From assembly GCA_001797335.1 (NCBI GenBank), contig MGPE01000006.1:215473-279472 (forward strand): DNA of 64,000 nucleotides, read 5' to 3'. Shown here in pieces: positions 27,253 through 35,167 of this stretch. The stretch comes from Deltaproteobacteria bacterium GWA2_38_16 (GTDB taxonomy: Bacteria; Bdellovibrionota; JACOXK01; 2-02-FULL-40-11). The notes beneath the pieces are model-generated. The model did not search any database and was not told the DNA's origin. It was given only the letters and a program-made list of their open reading frames with translations. The first letter of the stretch is position 1; every line of letters starts with the position of its first letter. Position numbers and translations under genes: made by a program.

Positions 27253-28024
27253 TTCTTTTGAAGCTGCTATCTTAGGAGCTATCCAGGGGCTCACTGAATT
27301 TTTACCCATCAGTAGCTCTGCCCACCTGATTATGGCCCAAGCTTTTTTAGGTCTGAAAGATCCAGAATTTTTATTCGATGTTATTATTCATCTGGGCACT
27401 CTCTTGGCCACTGTTCTTATCTTTTATAAAGAAATTATAAAACTTTTTACACATCCCAGAGCCATTCTCTTGATTATTGTTGCAGGTATTCCAACCGCCA
27501 TCATGGGATTTGTGCTGGTAGATTACATGGAAAAATATTTTTGGTCGATGAAGGAAGCCTGTATTGAGCTTATTATGACGGGATTTATTCTATGGTTTAC
27601 CCAATATGCTCCCTCTAAAAAAATAGAACTAGAAGAAACCCTTTTTTCAAATATCACTATCCCCAAGGCCTTCTTGATTGGCATTGCCCAAGGAATTTCT
27701 ATTTTTCCTGGCATTTCACGTTCTGGGCTTACTATTGCCACGGCACTTTTCTTAAAAACAGGCAGACGAGATGCTGCCGTTTTTTCTTTTCTGCTTTCTA
27801 TCCCCTCTATTATAGGAGCTGTAGGACTTAAGCTTTTAAAAACCCCCCTTACTCATTTCCATCCCCTTCATTTTGGAATTGGGTTTACGACTTCCCTTCT
27901 TTTAGGAACTATTTCTCTTCTTTTTCTAATTAAACTTGTGCTGGAAGGAAAATTTTATAAATTTAGCTATTATTGTTGGATCGTGGGCAGTGCTGCACTC
28001 ATTGCTTCTTATTATTTTTTATGA
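27248..28024 (+). CDS. uppP: Undecaprenyl-diphosphatase, probable ATT start
   Basis: Removes a phosphate from undecaprenyl diphosphate to recycle the C55 carrier; an integral inner-membrane protein. Starting at ATT 27248 gives 258 residues, the family length. The two conserved catalytic motifs are present: EFLPISSSAH at 17-26 and PGISRSGLT near residue 155. Starting at the ATG at 27332 would drop the first motif, so the ATT start is strongly indicated. ATT starts are known in bacteria, most famously for infC. The gene is sandwiched between a histidine kinase and a response regulator, overlapping both. Confidence 0.9.
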   Translation: MNSFEAAILGAIQGLTEFLPISSSAHLIMAQAFLGLKDPEFLFDVIIHLGTLLATVLIFYKEIIKLFTHPRAILLIIVAGIPTAIMGFVLVDYMEKYFWSMKEACIELIMTGFILWFTQYAPSKKIELEETLFSNITIPKAFLIGIAQGISIFPGISRSGLTIATALFLKTGRRDAAVFSFLLSIPSIIGAVGLKLLKTPLTHFHPLHFGIGFTTSLLLGTISLLFLIKLVLEGKFYKFSYYCWIVGSAALIASYYFL

Positions 28025-28386
28025 ACCCTTCGCATATTCTTATTATTGATGATGAACACATTATTACTCGGGCTTTAAGTCGTGCTTTTCAAAGAGAAGG
28101 ATTTCAGGTTTCTACTGCTTCCGATGGAGAAGCAGGTCTTAAAAAAATCTTGAGTGAAAAACCAGAACTCATTCTTTTAGATATTATTATGCCTAAAATG
28201 TCTGGACTAGAAGTCTTAGAACACATTCGAACACAACAAATCACCACTCCTGTGGTCCTCATGACAGCTTATGGAGATACTAAAACTGAAACCACGGCTA
28301 AAGAACTGGGAATTTCGGCCTATCTCACAAAGCCCTTTAACAATATTGAAGATATTATTGCCCTTGTCCACCGATTGACCTCTTAG
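28021..28386 (+). CDS. Single-domain response regulator
   Basis: 121 residues, a bare receiver domain: acidic pair Asp10/Asp11 (IIDDE), phospho-acceptor Asp54 (LLDIIMPKMSG), Thr82 and Lys104 (YLTKPF). The ATG at 28021 overlaps the uppP TGA (ATGA). There is no output domain, so it signals by protein contact or as a phosphorelay step, probably with the kinase encoded two genes upstream. Confidence 0.92.
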   Translation: MNPSHILIIDDEHIITRALSRAFQREGFQVSTASDGEAGLKKILSEKPELILLDIIMPKMSGLEVLEHIRTQQITTPVVLMTAYGDTKTETTAKELGISAYLTKPFNNIEDIIALVHRLTS

Positions 28387-28422
28387 GGAAACTACATTAT
28401 CCTATCTTATTTGAAATTTTAG

Positions 28423-28501
28423 AATAAAGAGATATTAATTTCTGTATGGGCCCCTCCGCCCGGTGTAGATCCTCCCACACAAAAATTAATATCTCTTTAT
28501 T
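28423..28501. repeat. 79-base palindromic element in the uvrA leader
   Basis: A perfect 19-base AT-rich inverted repeat (28423-28441 against 28483-28501, containing AAAGAGATATTAATTT) encloses a 41-base GC-rich loop. The loop itself has short stems (GGGC with GCCC, GTGT with ACAC). No U-tract follows, so it is not a classical terminator. It may be a small mobile palindrome or a structured leader; the uvrA start is 20 bases downstream. Confidence 0.65.
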
Positions 28502-28521
28502 TATCAAAAAAAGACTGAAAT

Positions 28522-31266
28522 ATGGAAAAACAGTTTCTTATCATACAGGGATTGCGCCAGAATAATCTTAAAAATCTAGACCTCAATATCCCTCATGGAG
28601 AGCTCACGGTTATTACCGGTCCCTCTGGATCTGGAAAATCATCCCTGGCGTTTGACACCATTTTTGCTGAAGGGCAAAGACTCTACATTGAATCCCTGTC
28701 TACCTATGCACGCCAATTTTTGGAACGCGTCCAACGCCCCAATGTTGATTTAATTAAAAATATTTCTCCCACCATTGCCATTGAACAAAAAAATTCTGTT
28801 AAAAATTCCAGATCAACCGTGGGAACGTCTACTGAAATTTATGATTATTTAAGACTTTTATTTTCAAAAATCGGAAAAATTGAATGCCCCCGCTGCACCA
28901 TTCCTATTAAAAAAGATACAGTTTCTTCTATGGTTGATTTTGTGCTGAAGCATTTATCAGGACAAAAAATTCTTATTTTAGCCCCTTTTTCTTTAGCCCA
29001 GATTCAAAAAGAACCTTTCATTAAATACCTTTTAAAAAAGGGATTCACTCGCATACTTTTAAATAATAAAATTTGTGATTTAAATTCTGAAATTTCTATT
29101 GATAAAGAAAAAGAATTGCTCATCGTTCTAGATCGCCTCATCGTCAAACCTGACATTAAAGCAGAACTGACCGATTCTTTAGAAATTACATATCAAGAAG
29201 CCAAAGGGCGCGCCTCAATTCAAGATGAAAAAGGGGCCTTCCATAAATTTTCTCTAAGACTTTGCTGCAGCCAATGTGATTTAAAATTTCCAGACATTCT
29301 TCCTTCTTTTTTCTCCTTTAATAACCCTTATGGGGCTTGTTCTCACTGTCACGGTTTTGGAAATAATCTATTAATTGATGAAGAGCTTGTGGTCCCCAAT
29401 AACACCGTTAGCCTTGAGCAGGGCGCTATTGATCCTTGGACAAAACCTTCTTTAAAAAGATGGCACAAGCGCCTCCTAGAATTTTGCCAAAAAGAAAAAA
29501 TTTCTATTGAAACCCCTTATAAAGATTTGGATTCCAAAGATCGAGAGAAGATCTTTAAAGGCACAAAAGGATTTAAAGGCGTTTTAGGATTTTTTAAACA
29601 GCTTGAAAAAAAGAAATATAAAATGTCGGTTCGGGTCTTTTTAAGTCGCTATAAAAGTGCTTTCACTTGCCCCATCTGCCAAGGAAAACGCTTAAGAGAA
29701 GAAACTAATTTTGTTAAAGTTCAGGGAAAAACCATTGCAGAACTTTTGTCTTTAACCGTTGAAAAATCTAAAAAATTTTTTGACTCTCTTGCGCTTTCTT
29801 CTTACGAGGCCGAAGTTTCAAAAGAAATTTTAAGACAATTAATAGCCCGCCTTACTTTTTTAAGCAAAGTAGGATTAGATTATCTAACGTTGGATCGCCT
29901 AACCAAAACCCTTTCAGGGGGAGAGGCTCAACGCATTAATGTCGCCAATCAATTAGGCGCAGCACTCATGAAAACAACCTATGTTCTTGATGAGCCTAGC
30001 ATTGGCCTTCATCCAAGAGACAATAAGCGGCTTGTCTCTCTTTTAAAAAATCTACGAGATTTGGGAAATACCGTCATTGTAGTTGAACATGAGCCCGATA
30101 TTATTCGAAACGCAGATTATATTATAGAACTAGGCCCGAAAGGAGGAGAAGCCGGCGGAGAACTCATGTATCAAGGAAGTTTTTCTCAGTTTTTAAAACA
30201 AAATACCCTTACCTCTTCTTATCTCACTCAAAAAGAAGCCATTGCCATTCCCAATCAACGACGAAAAGGCAAGGGACACACCTTAAAACTATTGGGGGTT
30301 ACTCACCACAACTTAAAATCGGTCGATCTTATTCTTCCCCTTCATCAGTTTGTCTGCATTACCGGCGTTTCTGGATCTGGAAAAAGTTCCTTAATTCATG
30401 ACACGCTTTACAATGCCTTGGCCAGAATTTTAAAAATTGAAAATAATAAAATTGGCCGATTTAAAACAATTTCTGGTTTTAATCACATTCAAAGCCTTCG
30501 TCTTTTGGATCAAGAACCCATTGGAAAAAGCTCACGATCTAATCCCATTACTTATATGAAAGGGTATGATGAAATTCGAAAACTCTTTGCTCAAATTCCA
30601 GAAAGTAAAAAAATGGGCCTTATGGCTTCTTCTTTTTCTTTTAATATGAAAGGGGGACGGTGCGAACATTGCGAAGGAAGTGGATTTCAAAAATTAGAAA
30701 TGCATTTTTTAGCAGACCTTTATTTAACCTGCGACTATTGCATCGGGAAAAAATTTAAAAAAGAAATTTTAAGCATCAAATTCAAAAATAAAAATATTGA
30801 TGACGTCTTATCCTTAACGATTGATGAAGCTTCTACATTCTTTATTACCCATCCTCACCTTCGACAAAAACTTAAAATTTTACAAGAAGTTGGGTTAGGA
30901 TATTTAAAACTGGGACAACCTGCGCCCACTCTTTCTGGTGGAGAAGCTCAACGTCTTAAAATTGCCAAAGAACTTTCTTTTGAAACCAAAGAGGGTCTTT
31001 ATATTTTAGATGAACCCACAACAGGGCTTCATCCAGATGATATTAAAAAATTACTCAGTGTTTTAAATCGTCTGGTTGATCAAGGAAATACAGTTGTTGT
31101 CATCGAACACAATTTAGATGTCATTAAAACCGCAGATCACATTATTGACCTTGGCCCTGAAGGGGGCGATCGAGGGGGTCAAATCATTGCCACAGGCACT
31201 CCCGAAGAACTTATCCACATCCCCCATTCTCACACCGGCCAATATCTTAAAAAGGTACTTACTTAA
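28522..31266 (+). CDS. uvrA: Excinuclease ABC subunit A
   Basis: Damage-recognition ATPase of nucleotide excision repair. 914 residues, slightly short for the family (about 940). There are two ABC ATPase halves: Walker A GPSGSGKSS at 33-41 and GVSGSGKSS in the second half, with signatures LSGGEAQRINVA and LSGGEAQRLKIA and their DEPS/DEPT Walker B segments. Zinc fingers of the CxxC type are visible (CSQC ... CSHC and CEHC ... CDYC). No LexA-type box was recognised upstream. Its stop codon shares bases with the stop of the convergent HNH gene. Confidence 0.95.
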   Translation: MEKQFLIIQGLRQNNLKNLDLNIPHGELTVITGPSGSGKSSLAFDTIFAEGQRLYIESLSTYARQFLERVQRPNVDLIKNISPTIAIEQKNSVKNSRSTVGTSTEIYDYLRLLFSKIGKIECPRCTIPIKKDTVSSMVDFVLKHLSGQKILILAPFSLAQIQKEPFIKYLLKKGFTRILLNNKICDLNSEISIDKEKELLIVLDRLIVKPDIKAELTDSLEITYQEAKGRASIQDEKGAFHKFSLRLCCSQCDLKFPDILPSFFSFNNPYGACSHCHGFGNNLLIDEELVVPNNTVSLEQGAIDPWTKPSLKRWHKRLLEFCQKEKISIETPYKDLDSKDREKIFKGTKGFKGVLGFFKQLEKKKYKMSVRVFLSRYKSAFTCPICQGKRLREETNFVKVQGKTIAELLSLTVEKSKKFFDSLALSSYEAEVSKEILRQLIARLTFLSKVGLDYLTLDRLTKTLSGGEAQRINVANQLGAALMKTTYVLDEPSIGLHPRDNKRLVSLLKNLRDLGNTVIVVEHEPDIIRNADYIIELGPKGGEAGGELMYQGSFSQFLKQNTLTSSYLTQKEAIAIPNQRRKGKGHTLKLLGVTHHNLKSVDLILPLHQFVCITGVSGSGKSSLIHDTLYNALARILKIENNKIGRFKTISGFNHIQSLRLLDQEPIGKSSRSNPITYMKGYDEIRKLFAQIPESKKMGLMASSFSFNMKGGRCEHCEGSGFQKLEMHFLADLYLTCDYCIGKKFKKEILSIKFKNKNIDDVLSLTIDEASTFFITHPHLRQKLKILQEVGLGYLKLGQPAPTLSGGEAQRLKIAKELSFETKEGLYILDEPTTGLHPDDIKKLLSVLNRLVDQGNTVVVIEHNLDVIKTADHIIDLGPEGGDRGGQIIATGTPEELIHIPHSHTGQYLKKVLT

Positions 31267-31760
31267 TCGCATTCATCCTTAGCTTTTTTATTTTTATTAA
31301 TGATAAATTGCTTTTCTTTTGTTTTTTCCTTCACAATGATTTCTATTGCTTCTTTCTGCCTTATTTCCCCTTCTTCAAGAGCAAAGTAAAGCTCTTGCTC
31401 CAATTGCCTGCGGGTAGCTTTCACTAGCACATGCTCTGGCCAAAGATTAATATCAGAGTTGCTTCCACCGATAGAGAGGGGAATAAAATGATCTATCGTA
31501 TATCTGTGCCTGCAATCAGACGGAATCTTGTATTCATCATAAATTTTTTCCCGCCTATCCGAACTGACATTACGTTGACAATAGGGGATATTTTCTTGAT
31601 ACTTATACGTTACAAAATCAGGATCCTGTATTGTGCAAAGATCTCCCTGTGTCCAGTTCGGATCAGGAATTAAAGGAAACGAAAGAGCGAGGTTTGTACT
31701 TAAGAAAAAACCCACAACAAGAGAGGCTCTTACGACACTAACGACTATCTTATTTTTCAT
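31263..31760 (-). CDS. Secreted HNH endonuclease-like protein
   Basis: 165 residues. Signal peptide (hydrophobic VVGFFLSTNLALS), then a small Cys-containing domain (Cys42, 61, 83, 164). The HNH-like signature is YTIDHFIPLSIGGSN at about 87-101, followed by INLWPEH; Asp90-His91, Asn105 and His110 are the likely active-site set. Secreted HNH proteins of this size occur in many proteobacteria. The start has a strong AAGGAGGAG site. The upstream leader has a GCCGAA-N7-TTCGGC hairpin and a TTGACA on the minus strand near 31879. A role in nutrient DNA degradation or killing is speculation. Confidence 0.75.
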   Translation of the reverse strand: MKNKIVVSVVRASLVVGFFLSTNLALSFPLIPDPNWTQGDLCTIQDPDFVTYKYQENIPYCQRNVSSDRREKIYDEYKIPSDCRHRYTIDHFIPLSIGGSNSDINLWPEHVLVKATRRQLEQELYFALEEGEIRQKEAIEIIVKEKTKEKQFIINKNKKAKDECD

Positions 31761-31934
31761 TACTCCTCCTTAGTAAGCCATTTAGGGTGACTTGTAGAAA
31801 CGCCGAACCATATTTTCGGCCTATAATTAAGAGTTACTCTATAACCCTAATATAATTAGAATTAACCTGTCAAGAATTTGGATTAAATTTTAGGAAAGAT
31901 AAGATTTAAGCAATTCTTAAAAGCAGATAACTGG

Positions 31935-31963
31935 ATTCCGTCGGAATGGACGGTTTTCCGTCC
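31935..31963. promoter_or_regulatory. Two abutting palindromes upstream of the DUF4258/YgiT pair
   Basis: ATTCCG-T-CGGAAT (31935-31947) directly abuts GGACGG-TTTT-CCGTCC (31948-31963). Both are perfect. They look like a double operator or two RNA hairpins in the leader of the toxin-antitoxin pair. Confidence 0.5.
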
Positions 31964-32025
31964 GCATTTTTCGCCATTTGAGCTCAAAACCCCTGGCACA
32001 TGCTTTGCATATACATTTTTCTCAA

Positions 32026-32343
32026 ATGCAATTTGGCCTATATAAAATTAAACGTTTAATATTGAAGGGGAATTATAAATTTACAGATAAAGCCGAAACA
32101 GAAATGTACGCTACTAATATCACACGAACGGACGTCTTAGAAGCAATTGTAAACGCATTCAGCATTGATAAAATCATGAAATCAATAAGTCCTGGGAAGA
32201 CACACAGAGGTGAAAAAGTGTATGTAATCAAAGGAGTTACATACGACAACATTCCCATTTATACTAAGGGGGCAATCAAACAATTTAATGGAAGGGATAT
32301 TCTTTATATTTTGATTTCTGCTAAGAGAGAAGGTATATTGTAA
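32026..32343 (+). CDS. DUF4258-like protein, probable toxin
   Basis: 105 residues from the ATG at 32026; the frame is open from a TTG at 31978 and the true start is unclear because no ribosome-binding site is evident. The core YKFTDKAETEMYATNITRTDVLEAI resembles DUF4258, a RelE/HigB-like small fold, with Lys where many members have His. It ends AKREGIL. The following gene, 4 bases downstream, is a YgiT-type zinc-finger protein, a standard partner of such toxins. mRNA-interferase activity is inference. Confidence 0.65.
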   Translation: MQFGLYKIKRLILKGNYKFTDKAETEMYATNITRTDVLEAIVNAFSIDKIMKSISPGKTHRGEKVYVIKGVTYDNIPIYTKGAIKQFNGRDILYILISAKREGIL

Positions 32344-32347
32344 TTAT

Positions 32348-32572
32348 ATGGCTAAACAACCCATTAAATTAATCCAGTGCCCCATGTGTGACAGCACAAA
32401 CATAAAATATATCGTTGAAGATCGCACCTATAAAAAGAATGGAAAAAAGATTATTGTTCCAGCCGTTCCTCGTGAAAAATGCTTTTCTTGTGGAGAACAA
32501 TTTTTTGACCAAAATTCATTTGAGATCATTGAAGCCTTCTTTGAAAACACTAAAAAAACTGCGACAGGTTGA
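32348..32572 (+). CDS. YgiT/MqsA-type zinc-finger antitoxin
   Basis: 74 residues with two Cys pairs, CPMC at 11-14 and CFSCGEQ near 41-47, separated by a basic beta segment. This is the N-terminal zinc finger of MqsA-type antitoxins. It lacks the C-terminal XRE DNA-binding domain of full MqsA, so repression would need another protein or the toxin. Pairing with the DUF4258-like gene supports a toxin-antitoxin role. Confidence 0.75.
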   Translation: MAKQPIKLIQCPMCDSTNIKYIVEDRTYKKNGKKIIVPAVPREKCFSCGEQFFDQNSFEIIEAFFENTKKTATG

Positions 32573-32613
32573 TCTTTACCTTTCAACATATTAAGCGACT
32601 AATCCAACGCAGT

Positions 32614-33606
32614 TTAATTATGATTTTGGGAAATATATGTAGTAATTTTTTTAACTTCTTCGATGACGGAGGGGGTGAAACGACCCCCTATCCAAAAAAG
32701 ATTTTTAAGGGTTGTTTTTTCCATTTCTTGAGGATCCGTTACCTCTAAAGGAAAAAGTTGGTCAATAACTCCTATCTGCTCCCACTCTACTTGATTAAAA
32801 AACTGAGGCCATGCTTTTTGAATAAATCGTTTTCCAGCTCTTATTTTTTTTGCCACTTCCTCTGCATCCACCAGTTCTTCTTCTTTTAAAAAGAAAAGCC
32901 ATTGGGAAATTTGTTTTGTACCTTCTATTAAGGTGCTATCCACATTCGAAGGAAAAAATCCAACCCCATTACTATCTAAAGAAAATAAAATATTTTGGTA
33001 ATCACACACTTTTTCTTTTAAAATAAAATTAAGCTTTACCGCAGAAACCATTTTTTGTTTTCGGATCTTTTTTAAAAATCGAGGATGAAAATAATCCGTT
33101 CCCAGCATATGAGTTAACCCAGTAAAAGGAATAGCCGCCACAACCGCTTTGGCTTGCCACCCTTCTTTTCCACTTATTATTTTTTGAATGGTGTGATCTT
33201 GGATGGCACATTCTAAAATAGGAGTTGAAAGCTTAATCTCTACCGAAGAAAAACCAGCATTTAAAGAGGTAAAAACTTTTTCTATGCCTCCCCGAGGAAA
33301 AATAAAATCTTTAAAAAAGAAATATTTTTGCTCTGGACTTATTTCTTCTGGACTCACAGACACCCAATTCATTTTTCGAAGAGCAAGGGGTTCTTGATTA
33401 AAAATTTCAATATATGAAAGATCTAAGCTCAAGGTTTTAGAAAGTTCAGGCGTTAGAAGATTAAAACCATAATCTAATCTACTTTTTCCGCCCAGTTTAG
33501 GATCTGCTTCGCACAGTAAAATAGAATATTTTTCTTTAGAAAGGAGAAACGCTGCCAGCTGTCCTGACAACCCGCCTCCTATAATAGCAACGTCATAGAG
33601 TGACAT
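32614..33606 (-). CDS. FAD-dependent oxidoreductase, amine-oxidase/phytoene-desaturase-like
   Basis: 330 residues. The N-terminal Rossmann motif (VAIIGGGLSGQLAAFLL, residues 6-22) ends with a conserved Glu (LCEAD), and GGKSR follows. A C-terminal LFWIGG segment matches the second FAD contact of the protoporphyrinogen oxidase/phytoene desaturase superfamily. It is about 100 residues shorter than typical members. Substrate unknown; no carotenoid or haem genes lie nearby. Confidence 0.75.
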   Translation of the reverse strand: MSLYDVAIIGGGLSGQLAAFLLSKEKYSILLCEADPKLGGKSRLDYGFNLLTPELSKTLSLDLSYIEIFNQEPLALRKMNWVSVSPEEISPEQKYFFFKDFIFPRGGIEKVFTSLNAGFSSVEIKLSTPILECAIQDHTIQKIISGKEGWQAKAVVAAIPFTGLTHMLGTDYFHPRFLKKIRKQKMVSAVKLNFILKEKVCDYQNILFSLDSNGVGFFPSNVDSTLIEGTKQISQWLFFLKEEELVDAEEVAKKIRAGKRFIQKAWPQFFNQVEWEQIGVIDQLFPLEVTDPQEMEKTTLKNLFWIGGRFTPSVIEEVKKITTYISQNHN

Positions 33607-33628
33607 GATTTATCTTATATCAGGAAAT

Positions 33629-33970
33629 TTAAAATAAACGAAAAGAAATAATGAGCATGAAGAAATAATTCAAAGCCCCTCCCACCGCAGAAATAAGAAG
33701 GGCAGAGGAATCTAAAATCTTAATCGCTGTCTCTACAGAATAATGATACACAGCCATAAGCATTCCACTAAATCCAAAAGGCATTAAAATAAAAACAGAT
33801 AGATTGGCTAAATTTTTTTGATTTAATTTCACCCCTAAGACTTCCTGAGAAGCCAAGCCTTGAATCCCTTCTTGCAGCCATAAATGATAGCCACAAATCG
33901 CAAAAACAAGAAGCGATCCAATGACAATAATTCCTAATGAAATCAATGTAATAAGTCTTTTTTTAGCCAT
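33629..33970 (-). CDS. Small membrane protein of unknown function
   Basis: 113 residues with three hydrophobic segments (about 7-30, 55-77, 88-110) and a basic N-terminus (MAKKRL). No family recognised. It is transcribed from a promoter whose -35 box overlaps that of htpX, and it lies 22 bases upstream of the flavoprotein gene. Confidence 0.65.
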   Translation of the reverse strand: MAKKRLITLISLGIIVIGSLLVFAICGYHLWLQEGIQGLASQEVLGVKLNQKNLANLSVFILMPFGFSGMLMAVYHYSVETAIKILDSSALLISAVGGALNYFFMLIISFRLF

Positions 33971-33993
33971 AATAAACGTTCCACTTACTTTTA

Positions 33994-34043
33994 ATTATAC
34001 CATGTAGTCTGCCATTGACAAGAAAGCCTAAAATCCCTATATA
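33994..34043. promoter_or_regulatory. Overlapping divergent promoters for the small membrane protein and htpX
   Basis: Plus strand: TTGACA 34015-34020, 17 bases, TATATA 34038-34043, reading into htpX. Minus strand: TTGTCA 34021-34016, 16 bases, TATAAT 33999-33994, reading into the small membrane gene. The two -35 boxes share five bases, so only one polymerase can bind at a time. Confidence 0.65.
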
Positions 34044-34053
34044 TAAGAGCATT

Positions 34054-34905
34054 ATGTCAAATCATTTTAAAACAACGATTCTTTTAACGCTGCTTTCTGT
34101 TTTATTTATTTTCATTGGTCGCGCTTTAGGTGGACAACAAGGGATGGTCTTTGCCTTTCTTTTTGCCCTGGCCATGAATATTGGCTCCTACTGGTTTTCA
34201 GATAAAATTGTTCTGGCACTTTATCGAGCAAAACCCCTTGAAGAAGGACATGATATTCATTCCTTAGTCAGAGAACTGGCCCAAAGAGCCAAAATGCCCA
34301 GCCCAAAAGTGTATTGGATAAATTCTTATTCTCCCAATGCGTTTGCTACGGGACGAAATCCCACTCACGGGACCGTGGTTGTTTCTGAAGGACTTCTTCG
34401 CATTTTAAATACCGAAGAACTCAAAGGGGTTTTAGCCCATGAGATGAGTCATATTAAAAATCGAGATACGCTCATTAGCGCTATTGCCGCAAGCATTGCT
34501 TCTGCTTTAGTAATGCTCGCCAATATGGCCAAATGGGCAGCTATTTTTGGGGGCATGAGACGAAATAACGACGAAAGACAGGGTGGTGGTCTTGAACTCT
34601 TAGCCATGGCTATTGTTGCTCCCTTGGCTGCAACGCTCATTCAAATGGCCATCTCCAGATCAAGAGAATTCCAAGCAGATGCCTCAGGGGCTCAAATGGC
34701 TGGTGGTCCCTATGGTCTTATTTCTGCTCTTCAAAAAATAGCAAAGGGAGCTCAACAAATGCCCATGGAACACGCCACCCCTGCCACTTCTCATTTATTT
34801 ATTATTAATCCTTTATCCGGCGGGACTTTATTGCAACTTTTTAGTACGCACCCTGCTTTAGAACAACGTATTGAACGGCTTAGAAATTATAGACAATATG
34901 TCTGA
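34054..34905 (+). CDS. htpX: HtpX-family membrane zinc metalloprotease
   Basis: 283 residues. Two N-terminal membrane segments are followed by the zinc motif HEMSH in [12 protein letters not shown] and a third ligand region [11 protein letters not shown]; two more hydrophobic stretches lie between. HtpX degrades damaged inner-membrane proteins. The in-frame TTG at 34015 is the -35 box of the promoter, so the ATG at 34054 is used; it lies about 4 bases after the predicted transcription start and has no Shine-Dalgarno sequence. It overlaps the DUF1844 gene, which leads into htrA, a quality-control grouping. Confidence 0.93.
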   Translation: MSNHFKTTILLTLLSVLFIFIGRALGGQQGMVFAFLFALAMNIGSYWFSDKIVLALYRAKPLEEGHDIHSLVRELAQRAKMPSPKVYWINSYSPNAFATGRNPTHGTVVVSEGLLRILNTEELKGVLAHEMSHIKNRDTLISAIAASIASALVMLANMAKWAAIFGGMRRNNDERQGGGLELLAMAIVAPLAATLIQMAISRSREFQADASGAQMAGGPYGLISALQKIAKGAQQMPMEHATPATSHLFIINPLSGGTLLQLFSTHPALEQRIERLRNYRQYV

Positions 34906-35167
34906 TCTCGAACATCCTAGAACAATTGATTTTTCAACCTTCATTTTTTCTTTGGGTTCTGCGGCCCTTATTCATTTAGGAGTCACTGCAAATCCTATGA
35001 ATAATAAAATTGAAAAAAATTTAGAAGAAGCCAAACAAAACATAGATCTTTTGTCTTTGCTTCAAGAAAAAACCAAAGGCAATTTAACAACAGATGAAGA
35101 AAAATTGATTCATAATTTATTACATTCTTTGCGAATGCGTTATGTAGAGGAGACTCAAAAATCATGA
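34898..35167 (+). CDS. DUF1844 protein
   Basis: 89 residues. [18 protein letters not shown] and the later [16 protein letters not shown] and LRMRYVE segments are diagnostic of DUF1844, a small conserved family of unknown function seen in Deltaproteobacteria, Acidobacteria and related groups. The ATG at 34898 overlaps the end of htpX by 8 bases; the TTG further upstream is not needed. Confidence 0.88.
   Translation: MSDLEHPRTIDFSTFIFSLGSAALIHLGVTANPMNNKIEKNLEEAKQNIDLLSLLQEKTKGNLTTDEEKLIHNLLHSLRMRYVEETQKS

Noticed and set aside
27332..27334. ATG at 27332 as start of uppP
   Set aside because: It would remove the first catalytic motif, which is encoded in frame just upstream.
28387..28521. LexA/SOS box upstream of uvrA
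   Set aside because: No convincing LexA-type operator was found by eye; the palindrome there is far longer and AT-rich.
34015..34053. TTG at 34015 as start of htpX
   Set aside because: It is the first half of the -35 TTGACA; the ATG at 34054 gives the normal HtpX N-terminus.
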